From Ilumatobacter sp. (GTDB lineage: Bacteria; Actinomycetota; Acidimicrobiia; Acidimicrobiales; Ilumatobacteraceae), in NCBI RefSeq assembly GCF_030065885.1, contig NZ_JASJCS010000027.1, positions 1 through 44,220 of the forward strand: a DNA stretch of 44,220 nt, given 5' to 3'. This document shows positions 18,673 through 26,775 of this stretch, in pieces; position 1 is the stretch's first letter; each line of letters starts with the position of its first letter. Made by a program: the position numbers and the translations under genes. The notes under the pieces are model-generated. The model was not told the DNA's origin. It saw only the letters and a list, made by a program, of their open reading frames with translations, and searched no databases.

Positions 18673-20415
18673 TCACGGCCAGGTGACGTCGAGCGACGCG
18701 AGGACTCGCTCCATGGCGGCTTGGTCGATGGGCGCGATGGTGTTGAACACGACCTGGACGAAGTAGTCCTCGCCGGGTGCTTGGAGCACGTAGGCGACCC
18801 ATCCGGCGTTGCCTGCGCCGCAGTGGTCCTGCGTGCGGTAGACACCGGTGTAGTGGCCGTCGTCGTAGCTGCCCGTTTCGACGGGCGCGCAGTCGTCCCA
18901 GACGCCCCAGGTGGCCATGTAGTCAGCTGGGCTGGCGTACTGCTTGGCAGCTTCCCGAAGCGCGCGGATGAGCACGCCGGCCGCTCCCCAATCGTCGAGT
19001 ACCACGTCGAGGTTGGTGGCGGCGGCAAGTGACGGTTCGGGCGGTTCACCGATCGGTTCGGTCCACGTTTCGTCCCAATCGGCCGGAACGTCCACGGTGA
19101 TGGCGCCGGTGTCGTCGGTGAGGGTGACCCAGTCGTCGTAGGCGGTGTCGTCGGTGAAGTAGCCGAACACGTCCGCGATGAGGTGGACCGTGCCGTACCG
19201 GTTGTATGCCCTGAACGCCATCGGGTAGTCGAGGTGAGCGCAATCGACCGGCTCGGCGAGTCGGACGATGACGTGGTTCGGGACGGTCTGGCCCGGAACG
19301 AAGTTGAGGTTCGATGCCAGCGGGATCTCGCACAGGTCGTCAGGGAACACCGTCACGAAACCCACCGCGGTCGGCTGGGTCGCGGTCAGGTTCAGGACCA
19401 GGGCGCTCACGCCGAACTCGGGTACGCCCATGTATCCCGACATGGATTGCCACAACCAGCAGTCCTCACACAACGGGCCGCCGATGACGCCCTCTCGGGT
19501 GTCGAACACGCGGCCGGGATTGAGTCCGATGAACCGGCCGGCTTCGGTACTGCGGTCGTCGTCGTAGTAGCCGACGACGTCGGCGAGGACGTGCACCGTG
19601 CCGTAGCGGTTGTAGAAGTTCACGATCCCCGATGCCGGCACCCGGACCGTGACCAGGTTCGGGACGGTGAGCCCGGCCACATAGTTGAGATTCGACGCCA
19701 GCGGCGGCGACCCGACGTCGTTGGGATACACCGTGAGATAGCTCGGCGCGGTCGGCTGGGTGACCGTGACGTTCATCACCACCCCGGTCACACCCGTGGT
19801 GGGCACGCCGCCCTTGCCGAGCACGTTGAACTCGAGCGTGTCATCCGGACCCAACGGTGCGGTGCCGACGCCGCCGCGCCCGCTGCGGGTGTCGAAGTAC
19901 CGATACGGGTAGTCGATCGAGTGGAACCGGCTACCCGCCGGGCCTGCGTCGCCGGAGTAGAAACCGACCACGTCGAAGATCACATGGGTCGACCCGTACC
20001 GGTTGTACGCATTCACCTGGCCGCCCGAACCGACAGCGACGGTGACCAGGTTCGGGACCGTCTGCCCGGGCACGAAGTTCAGATTCGACACCAACGGGCG
20101 AGGCACGCCCTTGGGCCACACCGTCAGGTAGCTCGCCTGTGTCGGTTGGGTGACCGTGACGTTCATCACCACCGCTGACACCCCGGCCGACGCGACACCG
20201 CCACGACCGGTGACCTGCACCGAGATCGTCTGGTGCTCACCCACCGGCTCGATCGCACCGTCCTGCCCGTTCCCCGTTCGCGTATCCAGAATCCGAGCAG
20301 GCGTCAGCGACGTGAACTCGCCCGTCGGCGACGGACCGGCGACGGTTGCAGACGGCAGAACTCCGATCGCCGCAGCCGTCAATGCGGCGACGACCCCGAG
20401 ATGCTTCGCGCGCAT
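18673..20415 (-). CDS. Secreted protein with three tandem ~120-residue repeat modules
   Basis: The 580-aa exported protein has a signal peptide (HLGVVAALTAAAIGVLPSATVA, read in parts). Three repeats of one module follow. Each opens with a LDTRxGxGG-like motif, then VSAVVMNVTVTQPTxASYLTV, LxSNLNFVPGQTVPNLVTV and NxYNRYGxxHVIxDVVGYY. A different C-terminal domain of ~160 residues (GAITVDVPADWDETWTE...NTIAPIDQAAMERVLASLDV) resembles the PsbP/lipoprotein-like 'VPADW' domains of secreted actinobacterial proteins. No catalytic motif is seen; a surface or adhesive role is inferred. I chose the ATG at 20415 because a GGAGG lies 9 nt upstream (complement of 20425-20429); the frame could open at a TTG at 20433. 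The same module in altered form precedes the lipase. Confidence 0.82.
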   Translation of the reverse strand: MRAKHLGVVAALTAAAIGVLPSATVAGPSPTGEFTSLTPARILDTRTGNGQDGAIEPVGEHQTISVQVTGRGGVASAGVSAVVMNVTVTQPTQASYLTVWPKGVPRPLVSNLNFVPGQTVPNLVTVAVGSGGQVNAYNRYGSTHVIFDVVGFYSGDAGPAGSRFHSIDYPYRYFDTRSGRGGVGTAPLGPDDTLEFNVLGKGGVPTTGVTGVVMNVTVTQPTAPSYLTVYPNDVGSPPLASNLNYVAGLTVPNLVTVRVPASGIVNFYNRYGTVHVLADVVGYYDDDRSTEAGRFIGLNPGRVFDTREGVIGGPLCEDCWLWQSMSGYMGVPEFGVSALVLNLTATQPTAVGFVTVFPDDLCEIPLASNLNFVPGQTVPNHVIVRLAEPVDCAHLDYPMAFRAYNRYGTVHLIADVFGYFTDDTAYDDWVTLTDDTGAITVDVPADWDETWTEPIGEPPEPSLAAATNLDVVLDDWGAAGVLIRALREAAKQYASPADYMATWGVWDDCAPVETGSYDDGHYTGVYRTQDHCGAGNAGWVAYVLQAPGEDYFVQVVFNTIAPIDQAAMERVLASLDVTWP

Positions 20416-20954
20416 CCTGACGCACCTCCACAAGCCCCGTACTCACATGAAGAGGCAGTGGGTCGGGGGCGCAACCCCCTCCCTCAACCCCATCGAACAC
20501 CATTCGTCGACGCCCCACAACAACGAAGTGCGCACCAGCCGGTCGCGTGGTGTCCCGGGATGGGACGCCCTTCTCGCACAGCGCCAGGATCTCCGAGCAA
20601 CTCGCGTCCGAGGTCGTCGACCAGGCGCCACTCGGCGGTGGACCCGCCCGGCTACGTCAAACCCAGCACTCCGCGGGACGCCTACGGGGTGGCCGGATTC
20701 CAACCGGCGACCCCTGCGCCGCAGCTTGGAGATCGGCCGTGTCTGCCAGCGTCAAATCGCCTCGGGCTTGGCTGTCGCACCGAGGTGAATGCACGGATTG
20801 CCTCGCTGCCCGGACAGGCAGTTCGGCGGCGCCTTCACGGCCGTCCGATTGTGGCTCGGCGACTCGGGCGCGGAACCGGCCATGCCTCTTGCGTCTCGGG
20901 TCGAGCTCCCGTTTACTTGATGTACAAGCCGATGGCGGGTTGAGGGGTCAGACC
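20416..20954. other. 539-bp non-coding stretch between divergent genes
   Basis: No credible gene is seen; the open frames here lack codon pattern and ribosome sites. It holds the leader of the repeat protein gene, a GGGGG/CCCCC hairpin at 20464-20478, the second tRNA-Pro fragment at 20685-20716, and the GAGGGG ribosome site (20942-20947) of the VWA gene. Confidence 0.6.
20685..20716 (-). repeat. Second tRNA-Pro 3'-half fragment, putative att site
   Basis: About 30 bases match the T-arm and 3' acceptor strand of tRNA-Pro with only two or three differences, including a T-loop C-to-G change (GGTTGGAAT). The orientation is the same as in the complete gene. The T-stem pairing is intact, but there is no 5' half or anticodon arm. 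It is probably another displaced tRNA 3' end. Confidence 0.6.
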
Positions 20955-22949
20955 ATGGGAATCGGGCGGTATCGAGCGGGCAAGCTCGACCTGATCGTGT
21001 CGTTCAAGTTCTCCCCCACTGCGGCGGACCTCTCGAACTGGCTGGGGTGCTTCACAGCGGTGTCGGCGCACTTGCATGGCCTGACCGGAGGCACCGTTCA
21101 GCTCAGGAACCTCAGGTGGGTTGCGGACACCGCCGGCGTCCACGTCGCCGATGTGTACATCTCGGAGACCGCGCCCATCGGATCGTCGTCTCAGCACTCC
21201 ATCTCCGGGCTGGGCTACGACCAGCACCTCGGGCAGCCGGATCTTCAGGTGACGCTGCCGAACTCCTGGTGGTCGCGGCAGAACGGCGTCACGCACGAGT
21301 TCATGCACTACCTGTTCGACCACGGCGACGAGTATGGCTCGAGCGATGTACCACCCAAGCCGGGCTGCCTCCAGGACATCGAGGGAACACCCCCCGACAC
21401 GGCTTGCCTGCTGGAGAAGGAGGCGGCGAACGGGCTCTGCACCACGGCCGGCTCGGGTGCCGCCACCAGCCACATGAGCGCCGACGACGCGACGGGCGGT
21501 GACCAGCAGGTGTTCCACCAGATGTCCTGCCGAGACTGGCTGGACAACCTCCTGACGCCGCCGGGGCCGTACACCACTTCCGTCGCGCTTGGCAACGTCA
21601 GCTGGGTGCCGCTCGATTCACGGGCCCGCACCGTCTTGGTGCTCGATCGGTCGGGCTCGATGACCGGCGATCCGATCGCCGGGGTGCGCGACTCGGCGCA
21701 CTATTGGCTCGACCACTCCAATGCGGTCGCCCAGACCGCAGTAGACGCCGGGAGGCCGGAGCGCCTGCTGGGCATGATCTCCTACAACACGACGCAGCAG
21801 GAGGTCCTCGCGCTCACCCAGTTGCCGCTCACGGCGGCGGACCTGACGACGGAGCTCACGAACATCCTCACCACCGGCGATCTGGACGCCGGCGGACTCA
21901 CCAACATCGGCGGTTCGCTCGATGATGCGCGGGTGCGCATCCTGGGGCCGGTTCCACCCTCCGCCGCCCAGAGCCTCGTGGCATTGACCGACGGGTTGCA
22001 CAACGACCCCAACGGACAGCCGCCGAGCGGTGCAGTGCTGGATCAGCTGGTGGACGATTGGGTCCGGGTGTTCACGCTGGGCTACTCCGATTCCGCCGAC
22101 GCGAACACCCTCCAGAACATCGCCAAGGTCACCAAGGGGGAATACCTGCCCATGACTGGTGCGCCCGGCAGTCTTGGTGCGCACACGATCCTCGACGGCT
22201 TCGTCAAGGCAGCCGGCGACGATTCCAGCGGGTTCATCGTCCATCAGAGCGTCACGGTCGGCGCCGAGCCCGTTCGGATCGACGTGCCGGTCGAGCGAGG
22301 AGCCGACTACGTATCGTTCGTCGTGACCTACCTCCGTGGGGCACAGGTCGCACTGCAGGTCTTCGACGAGCACGACACACAACCCTCGGGGCCCTCGGTC
22401 ATCCCGTCGAACTCGAGCGACGTCCCCTACGACTTCGTGGTCGTCGGTGCGCCCGAACCCGGCGACTGGTACATGCTGGTCTCGCCGGTACCGGGAGCTC
22501 CTCCGCCGGGCGACGTCACGGTGTGGGCGATTTCGGGCAACGGACACGTCTCGGTGGGTGTGAGCGGCCACCAGCAGGTGTACGAGTTGGATGAGCCGGT
22601 CGAGTTGCGGATCCGCGCACACCACCAGTTCGCGTTGAGCGGACTCGACGCGCCGACCGTCCGGTTCCCGGAGCTCGATCGCCAACCCGAGGCTCGCGCG
22701 GAGGAATCCCCGCCCGGTTCCGGCACCTACTTCGCCCGGATCGAAGGTCTGCCGGAGGGGTCACACCGCGCCGAGATCGTCGTCGAGAACGACGGCCGTG
22801 CGGTGTCGGTCGTCGACCCGACGCTCGAGCCGGACGGCGATCTGCCCGATGGTTCGCTCCCGTTCCGCCGTATCCGCACCGTTCACATCCACGTCGGACG
22901 GCTGGGCGAGGGCGAGGACACCGACCCTCGCGACGAAGCGTCGGTCTGA
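20955..22949 (+). CDS. CLCA-like metalloprotease with von Willebrand factor A domain
   Basis: The 664-aa protein has an N-terminal zincin-like domain with HEFMHYLFDHGDEY near residue 116. This has the same spacing as the HExxH...DEY active site of animal CLCA proteins, which are self-cleaving metalloproteases. A Cys-rich stretch follows, then a VWA domain (about 218-400) with a complete MIDAS: DRSGS, the LTNIGGSL threonine and ALTDG. Beta-sandwich domains make up the C-terminal ~250 residues. The order metalloprotease-VWA-beta sandwich is the CLCA order. There is no signal peptide from the chosen ATG at 20955, which has a GAGGGG ribosome site 7 nt upstream; the frame is open upstream to 20547, but I see no credible start there. 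Export is therefore uncertain. It lies in the tRNA-Pro-bounded block, with lower GC than its surroundings by eye. Confidence 0.82.
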   Translation: MGIGRYRAGKLDLIVSFKFSPTAADLSNWLGCFTAVSAHLHGLTGGTVQLRNLRWVADTAGVHVADVYISETAPIGSSSQHSISGLGYDQHLGQPDLQVTLPNSWWSRQNGVTHEFMHYLFDHGDEYGSSDVPPKPGCLQDIEGTPPDTACLLEKEAANGLCTTAGSGAATSHMSADDATGGDQQVFHQMSCRDWLDNLLTPPGPYTTSVALGNVSWVPLDSRARTVLVLDRSGSMTGDPIAGVRDSAHYWLDHSNAVAQTAVDAGRPERLLGMISYNTTQQEVLALTQLPLTAADLTTELTNILTTGDLDAGGLTNIGGSLDDARVRILGPVPPSAAQSLVALTDGLHNDPNGQPPSGAVLDQLVDDWVRVFTLGYSDSADANTLQNIAKVTKGEYLPMTGAPGSLGAHTILDGFVKAAGDDSSGFIVHQSVTVGAEPVRIDVPVERGADYVSFVVTYLRGAQVALQVFDEHDTQPSGPSVIPSNSSDVPYDFVVVGAPEPGDWYMLVSPVPGAPPPGDVTVWAISGNGHVSVGVSGHQQVYELDEPVELRIRAHHQFALSGLDAPTVRFPELDRQPEARAEESPPGSGTYFARIEGLPEGSHRAEIVVENDGRAVSVVDPTLEPDGDLPDGSLPFRRIRTVHIHVGRLGEGEDTDPRDEASV

Positions 22950-22958
22950 GGTCGGCCC

Positions 22959-22973
22959 CGGGCTTCGTGCCCG
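22959..22973. terminator. Hairpin between convergent genes
   Basis: CGGGC and GCCCG arms flank a TTCGT loop in the 28-bp gap between the VWA gene and the convergent lipoprotein gene. Its position fits a shared terminator; there is no U-tract. Confidence 0.45.
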
Positions 22974-22977
22974 ATCG

Positions 22978-24282
22978 TCAGGTCGACGTGTAGTCGATCG
23001 ACAACGGGTGTCGGGTCGACCCGAACGACACGCCATGGACGGGGAGCGGCCCACACTGGTCGACGACCGTGCCGTCCGCGGCGAACTCGGTGATGGCGAA
23101 CGCCGCGACGGGCACGTCGCCCGGCTGCGGTCCGCCCCCCGGCACCTCGCTGTATCCCCCGGTGAAGAGGTCGGAGCAGTTGACATGGAGCGGACCGGAG
23201 AGCGCAGCGCCCGGTGTGGTCCCCACATCGATCGAGGTGTCGTTGGAGGCGCCCTCAACGACGACGTCGCTCTGGCCGGCAACGCAGGCACCGAAGTAGA
23301 ACGTGAAGGAGAAGCGGCCGCCTTCGTACGGGTGGCCGGGATCGATCTGCGGGAGCACGAGACAGTTCGTCGACTCGCCTTGCCGAACCCCCCACGTCTT
23401 GCCGGAGTCGATGTCGAGTGAGATCGAATGCTGCCCCGGCGTGGCATCTGCGGTGATCGGACCGACGACGCACGACGCCGAGGCGCCCGGTCCGACTGGT
23501 GCCGACGCCGAGCAGATCGTGCCGCCGAGATCTGCGGACGTGATGGCGAACGACCGGAGCTCACCGATGTCGAGGTTCGTCACGATGAGGCGCACCCAGA
23601 ACGAGCTACCCGCAGCGACCGTGGGCGCCGGCTGCGTGTCGTCGGGCGGTGGCTGCGGTCCCGAAGGCGACCAAGGCCCCGAGGCCGACGGGCCGATCGC
23701 GACGAAGAGATCGAAGCTGGGTGTCGGCCCGCGGTTGAAGCTGAATGTGTCGGTCCGGATCGTGGTGGCGAAGGGTGCCGTCGTGGTCGTGGTGGTCGTC
23801 GTCGAAGTCGAGCTCGTGGTCGTGCTGGTCGTCGAAGTCGAGCTCGTGGTCGTCGTCGTCGACGTCGACGCGGTGGTGCTCGTCGAGGAGCTACCAGTCG
23901 TCGGAGGCGTTGACGATGTGGTCGTGGCCGTCGTGGTGGCAGAGCCAGTACCTGGACGCTTCGTCGTCACGGTGACCGGTTGGCTCGTCGTGGGGCCTGC
24001 TGATTCGACCTGTGTCGTGGTCAACGACGTCGACGCCACCGAGCTGGATGTCACGGAGCCGGGTGTCGCGGAGCTCGATGTCGCGGAGCTCGACGAGGTC
24101 GACGTGGACCGCCCGGGCGCGGTATCGCTCGAGCCATCCTCCGATGCGCTCGTGCTGCGCGTGGTCGAGTCGGTCGAGGTGTCGGTCGACTCGGAGGCGA
24201 GGTCGTCGTCGGTCCCGGAACTGCAGGCCGCGATCACGAGCGCAGCGAGCACGCACCCGCCTGCCCAAGCCCGTGCCCCCAT
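22978..24282 (-). CDS. Lipoprotein with long mucin-like Ser/Thr stalk and a globular C-terminal domain
   Basis: The 434-aa protein has a lipoprotein signal (LAALVIAACSS, lipid-modified Cys20). About 150 residues made almost entirely of Ser and Thr follow, with a few Pro, Asp and Gly, forming an extended and possibly glycosylated stalk. The C-terminal ~260 residues form a predicted secreted beta-rich domain with several Cys (GTICSASAPV, ASCVVGPI, NCLVLPQI, FGACVAG, NCSDLFTG, DQCGPLPV) that could form disulfides. I do not recognise the head domain. It is convergent with the CLCA-like gene and follows the TIR gene on the same strand after 92 nt. A surface-display or receptor role is inferred from architecture only. 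Confidence 0.78.
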   Translation of the reverse strand: MGARAWAGGCVLAALVIAACSSGTDDDLASESTDTSTDSTTRSTSASEDGSSDTAPGRSTSTSSSSATSSSATPGSVTSSSVASTSLTTTQVESAGPTTSQPVTVTTKRPGTGSATTTATTTSSTPPTTGSSSTSTTASTSTTTTTSSTSTTSTTTSSTSTTTTTTTTAPFATTIRTDTFSFNRGPTPSFDLFVAIGPSASGPWSPSGPQPPPDDTQPAPTVAAGSSFWVRLIVTNLDIGELRSFAITSADLGGTICSASAPVGPGASASCVVGPITADATPGQHSISLDIDSGKTWGVRQGESTNCLVLPQIDPGHPYEGGRFSFTFYFGACVAGQSDVVVEGASNDTSIDVGTTPGAALSGPLHVNCSDLFTGGYSEVPGGGPQPGDVPVAAFAITEFAADGTVVDQCGPLPVHGVSFGSTRHPLSIDYTST

Positions 24283-24374
24283 GTCAGGTCCCTTCGTCTT
24301 ACGATTCCAGCGTGTCAGGCCGGGATCTTCGATTCCAGGGGTTTCTGGCGGTTCTCGTCAGCACCATCCTGAGA

Positions 24375-26429
24375 TCACAGCTCGGAGCAGTCGGTCGGCG
24401 GGCTCTCCGGCCGGAGCTCCACCGCCATCGCGTACTCCCGTCGTGCGGCGGCTTCGTCGTCGAGTCGACACTCGTACAGCGTTGCTCGCGCTCGGTGGAA
24501 CGACGCCTTGCGGGCGTCGTCGATCGCGAGATCGAGCGCCGCGGCGTACTCGTCCAGAGCCAGTCGGTCCTCACCCAGCTGAGTCGCTGCGAAGGCTGTT
24601 AGCTGGTGAGCCTCAGAGGCGAGGTCGCGTAGACGAGGGTCGGTCGTCACGCCCAGTGCGGTGATCTCGCCGAGCACGACTTCCAGACCTTCCATCGACG
24701 CCCGGAGATCTGAGGCCGACGTCTCGCCGCGACAGAGGTCTGCGCGCGCAACGCCCAGACCTGCCCGAAGGTTGAGATACGACTTCGGTGGCGCGGCGAG
24801 CTCGCTGATCATTCGAAACGAATCGGCCGTTGCCTCCAGGCGATCGTCGCTGGTCGGGACGCTTCCGCAGGCCAACTGGAACTCGATCTCGGTGATCCCG
24901 AACTGTGCGCGCGGGTAGTCCGGGTCGATCTCCAGTGCGCGCTCGTAGGCCTCCCGAGCAGCGTCGAGGTCGCCCTGGGTGCCCGCTACGTTGCCGATCA
25001 GCTGGAGGATCACGGTGCGGCCGTCGTCGCCGATCCAGTTCGCTTCGGCATCCTCCAGGAACGCGCTCGCGGTATCGAAGTCGAACGTGGTGTAGTAGCT
25101 CAGTCCGATCATCAGGTCGGCGAGCGCTTCGGCCTGCGGCACCATCGTGTCGACGACACGGCGTTGTACGGTGATGGGATCGGCTGATGGAATCGTCGAG
25201 GACGCAAGGACGTACACGCCAGCGATCTCCTCCGCGTTCTGCGCGTTGCGTGCCGAGACGAGCAGTTCGGCGGAGAACTCGCTGAATCCCCCGATGTTCG
25301 TGACGGTGCCGTAGAGCACGGCGTCGGCGGCCAATCGTTCCGCTAGTCGAGTTGCCTGCTCGGCCCGTTCGGTCGACGTGTCGCCCGCGATGACGCCGAC
25401 GTCGGCCGGGGCAGCCATGGCGAGATCGAGATCATTGTCGGCAAGGGCGGACCGGATGCCGTCGAAGACCGCATCCGCCAACACCAATCCGAGATCGGAT
25501 TGGTCGGACGTGGTGGCGATCTCGGCGACGGCGATGTTGAATGCCCCCTCGAGCCGGCCGAGCTGGAGATCTACGAACACGGTCGCCGAGGCCGTTGCCC
25601 CTTCGCCGTCGATCGCCGTCACGGTGAAGCTGTCGGTGCCGCGGGCCGAGGCTGGTGCCTCGTACTCGAGGCGTGTCCCGTCGACTGCGATTTCTGCACC
25701 GAGCGCTGACCGAGCGTCCGTCGACCAGCGGATAGCGCCGTCCGAGTCGTCGGTGGCCCACTCGGCGATCTCGAATTCGGCACCGACGCCGGCCGTCGCC
25801 TCCAAGCTGCCGGGCAGTTGGATGAGCGGTGCCGCATTGACGTCGCCGTCGGTTGCGCGTTCGAGGAGCAGTGCGCCGCCGACCACTGCAGCGAACGCAA
25901 CAACAAGCCAGACGACCAGGGGGACACCGAGTGGCCGACGCCGGCCCCCGATCGTCTTGATGAGATGTTTGACGTCGTCATCGAATCGATCGACCCGGAT
26001 GGACCGTGCCTGTCTGCCGGGGAGATCGCGAAGGCCGGCGGGGAGGGCGTCAGAGTCGGGCATCGCTGCCCCGCCGACGGTGACGGGAATCACGCGCACG
26101 TCGCGATCGAGCGAGCTCTCGATCTCTCGCCGTACCCAGTCGTCCGGGGCGTCGATGCGGCGTGAACCGTCGGGCTCCGATGCAAGCCAATCGGGTCCGA
26201 TGACCGCAAGCACGACCTCGGCTCGATCGAGCGTCGCCGTCAGCCGTTCGGCGAAGTCGTCTCCGGCTCGGATCGTCTCATGATCGAGAAAGAGCGTGCC
26301 GCGGCCGTAGTAGCGCTGGAGTTGGTCGAGCAGTCGACCGGCATGCCCGCCCGTGTCGGCGCGCCGGTAGCTGATGAAGACCTGTGGCGCAGAGAGACCA
26401 AGGGCCATCCTGAGCCGTTTGAGCCTCAC
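24375..26429 (-). CDS. TIR domain - transmembrane - Ig-like - TPR protein
   Basis: The 684-aa protein starts with a TIR domain at about residues 14-150: FISYRRADTGGHAGRLLDQL, FLDHETIRAGDDF, and DDWVRREIE, where Glu102 aligns with the catalytic Glu of TIR NADases. A membrane helix at about 167-189 (VPLVVWLVVAFAAVVGGALL) follows. The outer part has an Ig/cadherin-like domain (about 200-300), a TolB-N/CsgG-like alpha-beta domain (about 305-420, FNIAVAEIATTSDQSDL...DAVLYGTVTNIGG) and TPR-like helices to the end (GDLDAAREAYERALEIDPDYPRA). It could be a membrane-tethered NADase or a signalling scaffold. The GTG start at 26429 has TATCAT 8 nt upstream (leaderless); an ATG at 26408 is the alternative. 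It lies next to tRNA-Pro. Confidence 0.85.
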   Translation of the reverse strand: MRLKRLRMALGLSAPQVFISYRRADTGGHAGRLLDQLQRYYGRGTLFLDHETIRAGDDFAERLTATLDRAEVVLAVIGPDWLASEPDGSRRIDAPDDWVRREIESSLDRDVRVIPVTVGGAAMPDSDALPAGLRDLPGRQARSIRVDRFDDDVKHLIKTIGGRRRPLGVPLVVWLVVAFAAVVGGALLLERATDGDVNAAPLIQLPGSLEATAGVGAEFEIAEWATDDSDGAIRWSTDARSALGAEIAVDGTRLEYEAPASARGTDSFTVTAIDGEGATASATVFVDLQLGRLEGAFNIAVAEIATTSDQSDLGLVLADAVFDGIRSALADNDLDLAMAAPADVGVIAGDTSTERAEQATRLAERLAADAVLYGTVTNIGGFSEFSAELLVSARNAQNAEEIAGVYVLASSTIPSADPITVQRRVVDTMVPQAEALADLMIGLSYYTTFDFDTASAFLEDAEANWIGDDGRTVILQLIGNVAGTQGDLDAAREAYERALEIDPDYPRAQFGITEIEFQLACGSVPTSDDRLEATADSFRMISELAAPPKSYLNLRAGLGVARADLCRGETSASDLRASMEGLEVVLGEITALGVTTDPRLRDLASEAHQLTAFAATQLGEDRLALDEYAAALDLAIDDARKASFHRARATLYECRLDDEAAARREYAMAVELRPESPPTDCSEL

Positions 26430-26437
26430 TCAGCATC

Positions 26438-26443
26438 ATGATA
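26438..26443 (-). promoter_or_regulatory. -10 element of the TIR gene
   Basis: TATCAT on the minus strand, 8 nt before the GTG at 26429. An overlapping CATGAT is 5 nt before it. Either would give a leaderless mRNA. Confidence 0.4.
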
Positions 26444-26534
26444 GGCACCGGCTACCGCGCAAGCGTGTCGTCGAGCGGGTCGCACGTCAACGACCCGCCG
26501 TCGAGGTCTCGGCCGCGAGATTCCGGGGGAGGGT

Positions 26535-26555
26535 GCTCGACCCACGCGGTCGAGC
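26535..26555. terminator. Hairpin terminator downstream of tRNA-Pro
   Basis: A perfect 8-bp stem (GCTCGACC / GGTCGAGC) with a 5-nt loop lies 28 nt past the tRNA 3' end in its direction of transcription and ahead of the TIR promoter. Confidence 0.6.
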
Positions 26556-26582
26556 GCCGCGCGGATCCACGCTGCCTGCAAG

Positions 26583-26660
26583 TGGTCGGGATGGCCGGAT
26601 TCGAACCGGCGACCCCCTGCTCCCAAAGCAGGTGCGCTAGCCAGGCTGCGCCACATCCCG
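26583..26660 (-). tRNA. tRNA-Pro (TGG anticodon)
   Basis: The minus strand folds as a complete tRNA: acceptor CGGGATG/CATCCCG, D-arm GCGC/GCGC, anticodon stem CCTGC/GCAGG with loop TTTGGGA (anticodon TGG), and T-arm GCCGG TTCGAAT CCGGC. The discriminator is A and an encoded CCA occupies 26583-26585. Its 3' half is duplicated at 18586 and 20685, which marks it as an integration target. The rest of 26430-26775 holds only the terminator and promoters described. Confidence 0.97.
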
Positions 26661-26763
26661 TGGTCCGGCTCGGCCGGACGGGTCGCAGCCTACCGGCGCG
26701 GTCCGATCGGGGCGTGGCGAGTTGCTCGGCCGGTTGCGGGCGCGATCGGCGGGCCGAATGCGT

Positions 26764-26769
26764 CATGCT
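26764..26769 (+). promoter_or_regulatory. -10 element of a leaderless promoter (DUF1269 gene)
   Basis: CATGCT lies 6 nt before the GTG at 26776, with no ribosome site between. Confidence 0.35.
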
Positions 26770-26775
26770 GGTGGT

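Noticed and set aside
20547..20954. Extension of the VWA protein frame upstream of 20955
   Set aside because: It crosses the tRNA fragment and has no ribosome site; the ATG at 20955 has one.
23760..24200. Short tandem repeats encoding the Ser/Thr stalk, considered as a CRISPR or VNTR
   Set aside because: The repeats are codon-level GTC/GTG runs inside a coding gene, with no spacers.
18586..26583. A live integrative element with its own integrase or transposase
   Set aside because: No recombinase, excisionase or replication gene is found in the block, so only a decayed or satellite-like element can be proposed.
26374..26640. Plus-strand frame with a MAGFEPATPCS-like stretch
   Set aside because: This is the antisense of tRNA-Pro, a familiar false protein. 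Recognising it led to the two tRNA fragments at 18586 and 20685.
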